Below are positions 44,830-51,824 of a stretch of DNA of 51,824 nucleotides, one piece after another; the stretch's first letter is position 1; the number at the start of each line of letters is the position of its first letter. Source of the stretch: Beroe ovata (taxonomy: Eukaryota; Ctenophora; Nuda; Beroida; Beroidae); assembly GCA_946803715.1 (NCBI GenBank), contig CAMPET010000005.1:731604-783427 (forward strand), in the 5' to 3' direction. The translations under genes were made by a program, and so were the position numbers. The notes under the pieces are model-generated. The model had not been told where the DNA came from. It saw nothing but the letters and a program-made list of their open reading frames with translations, and made no database searches.

Positions 44830-46020
44830 TCTGATGAGTGTAAGTGTTGGAATGAGTGTATGTGATCGGATGAGTATAAGTGTTCTGATGAGTGTAACTA
44901 ACAGTGTTGTTGTGTACATGTTCGAATGAGTGTAGTTGAATGAGTGTAGGCGTTGGAATGAAGTATGAACGTTTGAATGAGTATTCGAATGAGTGTAAGC
45001 AGTAAGTGTTCTGATGAGTGTGAGTGTTCGAATGAGTGTAAGTGCTCGAATGAGTGTAAGTGCTNAGTGTTCAAATTAGTGTGAGTGTTCGAATGAGTGT
45101 AAGTGCTTGAATGAGTACAGGTGTTCGAATGAGTGTAAGTGTTCGAATGAGTGTAAGTGTTCTGATTAGTGTATGTGTTCAGATGAGTGACGAGTGTGAG
45201 CATTCTGATCAGTGTTCGAATGAGTTTTCCAATAAGTACACGTGGTCGAATGAGTGCAAGTGTTCTGATGGGTGAAAGTGTTCTGATGAGTGTAACTTAC
45301 ACCGTGTCGCGTGTACGTGTTCGAATCACGAATGAGTGGAAGTAGTTGAATATGTGTACGTGTTGGAATGAGGGTTCGAATGAGTGTGAGTGTCCGAATG
45401 AGTGTTCCAATGAGTGTAATGAGTGTTCTAATAAGTGTTCTAATGAGTGTTCTGATGAGTGCAAGTGTTCTGATGGGTGAAAGTGTTCTGATGAGTGTAA
45501 CTTACACTGTGTCGTGTGAACGTGTTCGAATGAGTGGAAGTAGTTGAATATGTGTACGTGTTGGAATGAGAGTTCGAATGAGTGTGAGTGTCCGAATGAG
45601 TGTTCTAATGAATGTAAGTGTTCTGATGAGTGTAGGTGTTTGGAATAGTGCACGAATGAGTGTAAGTGGTCGAATGGGTGTATACTGTTAAGTGGTCGAA
45701 TGACTATGGTTGTAAGTGTTCTGATGAGTGTGAGTGTCTGAATAAGTGAAAGTGTTACACTTAGTGTAAGTGTTCGGGTGAGTGTAAGTGTTTGAATGAG
45801 TGCAAGTGCTCTGATGGGACTAAGTGTTCGAAAGAATGTAAGTGTAAGAGTGAGTGTGAGTTTTCGGATGAGTGCACGCCACGGCTGAGTGTAAGTAGTC
45901 GAATGAGTTTGAGAGTTCCAAAGAGTGTCTGTGAATGATGAGTATAACGTGGTGACCAGTTTTGCATGTGACATTGTGCAGAATGAGTGCAGAATAAGTA
46001 TGTCATTGTCAAATTACAAT
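44830..46020. repeat. 18-bp minisatellite with a 205-bp higher-order repeat
   Basis: About 1.2 kb of a variable unit near GAGTGTAAGTGTTCGAATGA, mostly 18 bp, with an N at 45065. A larger unit is repeated: the block starting GGGTGAAAGTGTTCTGATGA at 45270 recurs at 45475 with only a few differences over more than 130 bases. Because 18 is divisible by 3, the minus strand reads as long low-complexity frames rich in His-Ser-Phe-Glu-His; these are repeat artefacts. Confidence 0.9.
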
Positions 46021-46418
46021 GTGAGTGAATGAGATGATATTAGTTGGATGGGAGTGAGAGAACTAAAATTTGAGTCGCTGTGGCAACATACATGAAACTT
46101 TCAGCCTCCATGTCACTGTCACTTATTTTCCCGCTTAAATGCGGGACGGAATCAATGCATGATCCCGTATCATCTAAGCGTATAAGGCTGTGTCAGTGTG
46201 AGTTAGGGAGGAGAGGGTGAATGAATCATAATAGCTTAGAGAGTAAGCCGGCATGTTAGGGTGCAGGGGGTTTCCCGGTATAACTATGACTGTGAGGAGG
46301 TAGGTGAAAATGAGTCAGTGGTGAGACTACACTGGAGCACCTTAGTGCACGGTGAGATATGAGCGTGTGTTTGAATTCGTTGTGCCAAGGACTTGGGGTT
46401 GTGTAACTATTCATGCGA
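46021..46418. other. Flank of the minisatellite, no gene seen
   Basis: Unique-looking sequence without supported coding content. Confidence 0.4.
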
Positions 46419-46482
46419 CTGCGTGTGTGTGTGTGATTGTGTGAGTCTGTGTGTGTGTGTGAGAGAGAGAGAAAGAAAGAGC
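46419..46482 (+). repeat. GT then GA microsatellite
   Basis: Compound simple repeat: (GT)n, GATTGTGTGAGTCT, (GT)n, then (GA)n and GAAAGAAAG. Confidence 0.9.
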
Positions 46483-47805
46483 AGACGATTGAATCAGGCG
46501 AGTAAACCAATATGATATAAATTTGCTAATCACAATCTCTAGTCTTCTGCGGTTCATCCTCCAGGAATCATCAGGCTCTTTTATAGTGTTTTAAAGTCAA
46601 ACCACCATTACCCATCCCACAGGAGAGAAAGTTAACTCCAAAGTCTTCGTCAATCCTGCTAAATAAACTTTGTTTTATTGCATTGTCGAAACGTAACTGT
46701 TACATTACAGCGATCAGTTAAATTTCCAATCTATCATAAACTCAATGCGCAATACCAAAGATGCGCGTTCGCTGATTATCATGATGAATGAGCATCGATC
46801 AGGTTGGTAAACGATGCCTCCACATCGAATCAGATACACAATGTGATGTCATCAGACATTACCAGCTCATGGTCAAGACTCAAAAGCGCGATCGCAAGTC
46901 CAGGAAGAGGCAAACGAATATGCACCTTTGATATATTAACAACAAAGTTATGGCTTATTCAGTACGTCGTACTTACTCTTTCTCTCAAAAACTCCGATGA
47001 CACGTCGATGTAAGCTTTGCAAGCTAACGGTTTGTCCGGACTCTGGGCGCTGTATCATTTGAGTGAGATTCACTCAAGTCTGGGGAACCCTTTATAGAAT
47101 CGGGGATCTTCAACTCCAAGAAAAGAGCTCTACCAAATGCCAAAGATACACTGCGAGATTGAAGATTCAGTAAACATAATATAAGAGAAAATCAGGAATC
47201 AAAATCAGGACGTGAGATCTTATAGTTATACTTGATCTGTTTTGTACCAATTCCACGTTAAGAAACTAACGCACATCACGTTGAACAACAATGTCGATTG
47301 TTCATTAAAGCTAAACAACCAATAACAGGTAAAAAACATATACAACACAATTAACAAAGGATACAATTAACAAAGGATAATTTCCGAGGCAAGGGAGGGG
47401 TCTCGTCTTACTGCAAAATGGAAATGAAGTCTAGAAAAGCATTGCATAGCTGTATCATAGTGAAAAGCAGAGCATTATAGCTGAGCATCAGTCATCATGG
47501 TCAAAGCGTTAACTCGAATCTCAGCTCCATATTCTCCTATTTCAACAAAGGCAACGTACCACTTATCGGCTATACTCACTTCGATCATTAGAGGGGATAA
47601 TACAACAGGAAACAGTGCTCTCTAATGAATGAAGTGAGCATATGAACACACACAGTGAGCAGATGAACACACGCAGCTGTCGCGTGAGGTCACGCGCCTC
47701 TCAGCCAATCAGAACTTTTTACCACAAAGTTATGTTGAGACGATGCAAATTTTTAGTGATGCGCGGCGCGTCTTGACAAAACTGGTCATAACTTTTGATA
47801 GGAAG
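46483..47805. other. Left flank of the inserted element, no gene seen
   Basis: About 1.3 kb without supported genes, ending at an N at 47806. A tandem pair of ATGAACACACRCAG motifs occurs near 47640-47675. If the ORFs at 47829-49653 belong to an LTR element, a 5' LTR would be expected here or beyond the N, but I could not match it to 49654-50560. Confidence 0.35.
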
Positions 47806-47828
47806 NGTGTCCTAATACGGTATTTCAG

Positions 47829-48785
47829 ATGAGTGACATGTCCACATGTATTGATCTACCATTGGAGCAAACTCATGAGCAACCATCTTCCTCAATTTCA
47901 CAATGCACTATCCACCAATGTTTAAGCGACACTGCCTACCTAAACCTAAAGGGAGGACTCCTAGTCAGGTCAACACAGCCTGAAGTAGAAATTTTCTACA
48001 AATCACAGGACAGCCAGGGCATTCAACTCAGTGAAGCAACAAGCAAGACTCAGAAACTGGAAGTAAGTGATAGCAACACACTGTGGGTGCCATGGAAAGG
48101 GAATATGATGGCAGTACAAGTCCATGAACAAGTTATCCACAACCCAATGGACGACTCATTCACAGCAAAAATAGAATCACTCCAGGCAAAGAATCTATCA
48201 CATATTCTTCAACTCTCACAACTGTTAGACTCGTCCTTCGAATCAGACACCATTATCAAAGAAATTGAACTCCATCAAGGCATTATCCACAATCTAACAG
48301 CTGAAATCGACACATCCAACTCCATTTTGGACTCTATAGGACGGTTCATAAAGTTCTATCGGAAATCGATGGAATACTTAAAGCTGCCCTTGATCATTGC
48401 AGGATCGGTAATAGGGGCCATACTACTCATATGGATCATCTACAAGCTCATCATTTACTGCAGGAATAACGACATCACATTACCAGCAAGAGGTCGAGTA
48501 ATACACATTCAACCATTCGGGCAACAAATGATTCCACCTCCCACTTATAAAGCCTTGACATCTCTTGACACCATCAACAACCTGCGCAGCATTGAAGACG
48601 CCCCGGAGCATAAAGAAACTGACACTGTCAACGACTGTCAAGAAGAAGTTGAAGTTGTACAGCCCAAAAAGAAGCGTAAGAAGAATAAAGCACTATATCC
48701 CTCGGTACAATTTCAGCACAACATTAGTACAATCGGACTTGATGACTCCCACTGTGCGACTCCTTCAGCACCTACATTGGCATAA
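47829..48785 (+). CDS. Envelope-like membrane protein, C-terminal part, of a probable endogenous element
   Basis: 318 residues with one strong membrane span (about 187-210). A heptad-like helical segment (about 111-170, LQAKNLSHILQLSQLLDSSF) lies before it and a long basic cytoplasmic tail after it. There is no signal peptide. The reading begins just after an AG acceptor (GGTATTTCAG) and 16 bases beyond an N, so an upstream ectodomain is likely lost or in an earlier exon. The tail carries a PPxY motif (PPPTY, 236-240), a WW-domain binding and budding motif, and a lysine cluster (KKKRKK). This plan matches class I fusion glycoproteins of retroviruses or LTR retroelements. Adenine-rich, guanine-poor codon use differs from neighbouring host genes. 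No polymerase or gag was seen, so the assignment is inference; a host membrane protein is the alternative. Confidence 0.4.
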   Translation: MSDMSTCIDLPLEQTHEQPSSSISQCTIHQCLSDTAYLNLKGGLLVRSTQPEVEIFYKSQDSQGIQLSEATSKTQKLEVSDSNTLWVPWKGNMMAVQVHEQVIHNPMDDSFTAKIESLQAKNLSHILQLSQLLDSSFESDTIIKEIELHQGIIHNLTAEIDTSNSILDSIGRFIKFYRKSMEYLKLPLIIAGSVIGAILLIWIIYKLIIYCRNNDITLPARGRVIHIQPFGQQMIPPPTYKALTSLDTINNLRSIEDAPEHKETDTVNDCQEEVEVVQPKKKRKKNKALYPSVQFQHNISTIGLDDSHCATPSAPTLA

Positions 48786-49143
48786 GGCTTACTCCTATTC
48801 TCTCTAGAGACAATCATTATACAGAAAAACAATAACCAATTTAAGTAATCAAGTATCGATTCATATCCTACTCTCTTCCAACCATAACCACGACATTCGG
48901 TCCAACACATGAATCTATTTGTTTCCATAGTAATACACCAACAGTTAGCAGGAGCAATAAAATATACTGGCAAGAAAATATAGATAAAGATCTTATCCTA
49001 GAGAAGGAGATGCAAATTTTAGGCCATTAAGCTAGACAAGTGAGCAGCGATGCGTATCAGGAAGGTGGCGTGCTATATCAAGATACAATCATAAGAGTTT
49101 TTTCCACATAAAGAAAGAAACTAATTCTAATACCACAGCAGCT
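48786..49143. other. Spacer between the two element ORFs
   Basis: 358 bp with no coding content; AT-rich. Confidence 0.4.
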
Positions 49144-49653
49144 ATGTCACCTCCGGATCTCCTCTCAGGCCCTACCCTTATGCAATCCCTCTACCAAACA
49201 CCTCACGTCCCGGAATTACAGACCTCACTTAAACCTCTTCCCCCATCATTTCTACCATCCCATCTTTTGGATCATCAGTTGGACCGCATCTCACTTACCA
49301 TCAATCTTGGAATATCCCGTATTAATTCCTTTATCATCACAGACGCTCCTAATGAAAACAACACTTTAGCCTCTTTCCTCGTTCACCTAGACACCTTTTT
49401 ACTCAATGAAGCCGAAATTATTCTTAAATCACACATACATCCTGCTAGGCTCAGAAAACATTTGATCAATTTCATCAAAGCAAGGATATCACTTTCCCTA
49501 GAGGCTTCTCATGCCTTAAAAGAGACTTTAAACGTCATGAACTATAATGATTTAGCTCCTTTAAAGCAAGGCTTGACAAGACTATTATCGGCACTGAGTC
49601 ACATCTTTTTCTTTGAAGACTCAGTGACTGGAAAATATTTAAGTTTACAGTAA
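49144..49653 (+). CDS. Hypothetical 169-residue protein downstream of the envelope-like ORF
   Basis: A complete frame with ATG, mostly helical, with a proline-rich N-terminus (LKPLPPSFLPSHLL). Two amphipathic helices follow, around FLVHLDTFLLNEAEIIL and RKHLINFIKARISLSLEA. It has no membrane span or known motif. It shares with the upstream ORF a C/A/T-rich, G-poor plus strand and is in tandem with it, so it is probably another ORF of the same element. I do not recognise the family. Confidence 0.45.
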   Translation: MSPPDLLSGPTLMQSLYQTPHVPELQTSLKPLPPSFLPSHLLDHQLDRISLTINLGISRINSFIITDAPNENNTLASFLVHLDTFLLNEAEIILKSHIHPARLRKHLINFIKARISLSLEASHALKETLNVMNYNDLAPLKQGLTRLLSALSHIFFFEDSVTGKYLSLQ

Positions 49654-50835
49654 TTTAACTATTTTATGACTAAACACAGTCATTGTCTAATATTAACTTG
49701 ACTATCACTATAATCAATGACCTCACAAAAGAGCTTTACATTAACAATGACGGTGTTTGATCATAACTCTGTGATGAAGATTTAAACTTTAATTATATAT
49801 TATAGTCTTTTGACATGTTATTGATTACAGATATCAATTGCAAGTTTGTTATGTACAAGTTTTAGATTGAATACCTAACAAGTTAATCAAATTGCATTTA
49901 ACTTGGTGCCATGATTAGAGATGCAACTACAACATTCTGACATGTATCTTGGTGCAGTTACATTCTCACATTGGTGAAAATCTCACGGTCCTACAAAACA
50001 CTACACTCGAAACAGCAGACGGGTAACGACAGACACCATTATCAACAATCCTTACTTACCACTCTACTTGTGTACTGCAGCTGGAAATTCCACTATTACC
50101 GCAAACAGGAATGCCTGCAACATAGATAATTCAAGCTCACAACTTGATCAGTGTTATAACCGATGGACTGCAGGTGATCTTCAACCTTGACCCATTCCTA
50201 TATTCTGTGAATATGACAGATGAATGGGACAGAGTTTTAACCCTGTCATGTTCCGATACACTAATTTAAAATTGAAGTTGCACATACCTGACATCAGGAG
50301 TCAACCAGCTGTAAATCGGGGACAGTTTCACAACCGATGGATGAACTGTTGATACACTATCAGGACTGTGAACTGACACAAGGACAATGGCAAAAGAGGA
50401 ACGAATAGGACGGCTGAATAATTGGGGAACTGCGTTAATTGGACTCCAAGCGACACATAAAAATATGATTGCAAGTTTTCGTCTTTTAAACGTGGGACAA
50501 TAGAAGTATAGATAATTTATGCTGAGGCACTTAGCAAAGGTTTCCGTGGGACAAATTTTCTACTCCCATGGGGGACTTCTAAAAGGCCCATGATGTGTGA
50601 GTCGCGCATTCTTAGAGTAGAATGGCGCGCATCACAGCAGGTCTCATAATCCAGGAGCCACCCCTTTTGTTGAGCCGCGCGGGAATGCAGCGGCAACTCT
50701 CTCTGGTGTAAACAAGGCAGCTCGTGACGTCACAGCTAGGATAGCTCGCAGCTGCCGCTCAGTACTCAACGTAGCGCGCGGTATGGTAGCCTATGCGATT
50801 TTTTTCAGATTTTTTCGGCAGAAAGCTGATTTGAT
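49654..50835. other. Right flank of the element, no gene seen
   Basis: About 1.2 kb. Two short segments, ATAACCGATGGACTGCAGGT near 50157 and CACAACCGATGGATGAACTG near 50330, are related. A GC-rich, CGCG-containing part starts near 50600. No coding frame is supported; an LTR could lie here but no matching partner was found. Confidence 0.35.
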
Positions 50836-51169
50836 TTGTTTTTGGGAGAAACGATGAATGGTGAAAAAATTATTGAAATTGGCCCATCGGAAGATCAGTC
50901 GCCGATGGCCTCAAAAACAGCACACGGGACGCAAACGTGGTGCACACGTGACACACACGCGCTAGCATATAACGCACTGATGTGTATTCTTTCCGTTCCC
51001 GGTGCAGTCCTCCTCCTACTTGTTGATAATTGATAGATTAGATTTTCCGGGTGTATCTCTGTATTAGCAAAGTCTATGAATGTTAATGTTATTGTAAGCG
51101 AACATTACACTGGTACACAGTACACGGGAAATGGAAATAGCTACATGAATTTCAGCAGTGAACTGATCT
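50836..51169. other. Flank of the right-end repeat cluster, no gene supported
   Basis: Contains a 54-residue ATG frame (50869-51033, opening MNGEKIIEIG as read from the first true ATG) without any recognisable feature. Confidence 0.35.
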
Positions 51170-51824
51170 ATGAATATCGGGAATATGATCATGTCCTTTC
51201 ATTGCACGATTAATGAAAAATCACGCAGAACAAACATAGACACAGACACAAGCATATTGTGCACACAACAGCACCCACACCCACAGACACACAGACAGAC
51301 ACACACACACAGGCACAGACACTAACATAGACACAGACACTCAGAGACACAAGCATATTGTACACACAACAGCACCCACACCCACAGACTGACACAGACA
51401 GACACAAACAGACACTCACAGACACGCAGACACAAACATATTTCACACAACATAAATACACACAAAGTCGAACATATACATTCACAGAGATAGACGCACA
51501 AACAGCAACGCACAGACGCACACAGACACAAACACCGACACATACACACATGTGTGTCTGTATGTCTGTCTCTGTGTTTGTGCGTCTGTTTGTGTGTGTA
51601 TGTGTACACAGCAGTGAACTAATCTATGAAATATGAATGTGTCTTTTTAATTGCGATCAATTTTGTCGTTCAAGGACATCGTCAGGCTCAAATTTGATTG
51701 TAATAAGTAGTGTTCAGTGTTGAACGACGAAATTGATCGCAATCTGTGAATATCGGGAATATGTCGATTCATTGCCTGATTAATGAAAAATCACACAGAC
51801 ACAATCATAGACACAGAAACTCAC
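51170..51824. repeat. Direct repeats enclosing a CA/TG microsatellite
   Basis: The unit TGAATATCGGGAATATG...TTAATGAAAAATCAC, followed by a CAGACACA-rich tract, occurs at 51171-51260 and again at 51747-51824, where it runs off the edge. The preceding CAGCAGTGAACTGATCTATGAA (51154) also recurs at 51610. Between them lies a long imperfect CA-rich tract (51230-51548) that flips into a TG-rich tract (51549-51612), so that the two can pair as one hairpin. Confidence 0.8.
51650..51743. repeat. 24-bp inverted repeat with 46-bp loop
   Basis: ATTGCGATCAATTTTGTCGT (51650, 24-bp arm) pairs with the 24 bases at 51720-51743 with a single mismatch. The position just before the second direct repeat suggests a small foldback element. 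Confidence 0.85.

Noticed and set aside
44898-46012. Minus-strand His/Ser/Phe-rich frames resembling a repetitive protein
   Set aside because: They are produced by an 18-bp satellite whose period is divisible by three; an N and variable units interrupt them.
1-51824. CRISPR arrays, bacterial-type operons or phage elements
   Set aside because: Spliced genes throughout and the absence of regularly spaced identical repeats with unique spacers rule these out.

Overview
This is a eukaryotic, almost certainly animal, nuclear window. Genes are split by short GT-AG introns and several encode animal or conserved eukaryotic families: a PRDM9-type PR/SET domain, a KCTD2/5/17-type BTB protein, RAB3GAP2, SRRM2, SNRPG, mitochondrial ribosomal protein S6, four rhodopsin-like receptors (two nearly identical) and an MFS transporter. 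Short introns, close gene spacing, many small palindromic elements and apparently two divergent haplotypes in one scaffold suggest a highly heterozygous invertebrate, possibly a non-bilaterian such as a sponge. The sequence alone does not settle the phylum.

Layout. 1-1135: minisatellite and a 72-bp tandem duplication. 1177-3517 (+): three-exon class A receptor. 5209-6037 (-): three exons of a PR/SET domain. 6288-7679 (+): single-exon MFS transporter. 8007-14786: two copies of a 3-kb segment carrying two exons of an unknown gene; the second copy is bounded on both sides by N. 14809-16753: a possible terminal exon, two palindromic elements with perfect 9-bp target duplications, and a nested palindrome. 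17033-17481 (+): SNRPG. 17779-18804 (-): class A receptor. 20690-21571 (+): MRPS6, tail-to-tail with an unknown two-exon gene at 21664-22134 (-). 23203-34080 (-): SRRM2 in 16 coding exons, which I assembled by hand in one continuous frame of 930 residues. A divergent receptor lies on the opposite strand in its second intron and appears twice (29845-30831 and 32313-33299). 35294-36513 (-): KCTD5-like gene. 37037-40822 (-): RAB3GAP2, intronless over about 3.8 kb. 41275-41961: two small ORFs. 42337-43631 (-): broken LINE. 44830-46020: 18-bp minisatellite with higher-order structure. 47829-49653 (+): two ORFs of an apparent retroelement or virus-derived insertion, the first a membrane protein with a coiled stalk. 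51170-51824: CA/TG repeats, hairpins and direct repeats.

The housekeeping genes (SNRPG, SRRM2, MRPS6, RAB3GAP2) are not an operon or pathway; SNRPG and SRRM2 are both splicing factors but are separated by other genes. Both large duplications meet at N characters and look like unmerged haplotypes rather than real tandem duplications. This matters because one of them otherwise appears to break SRRM2 and double a receptor gene.
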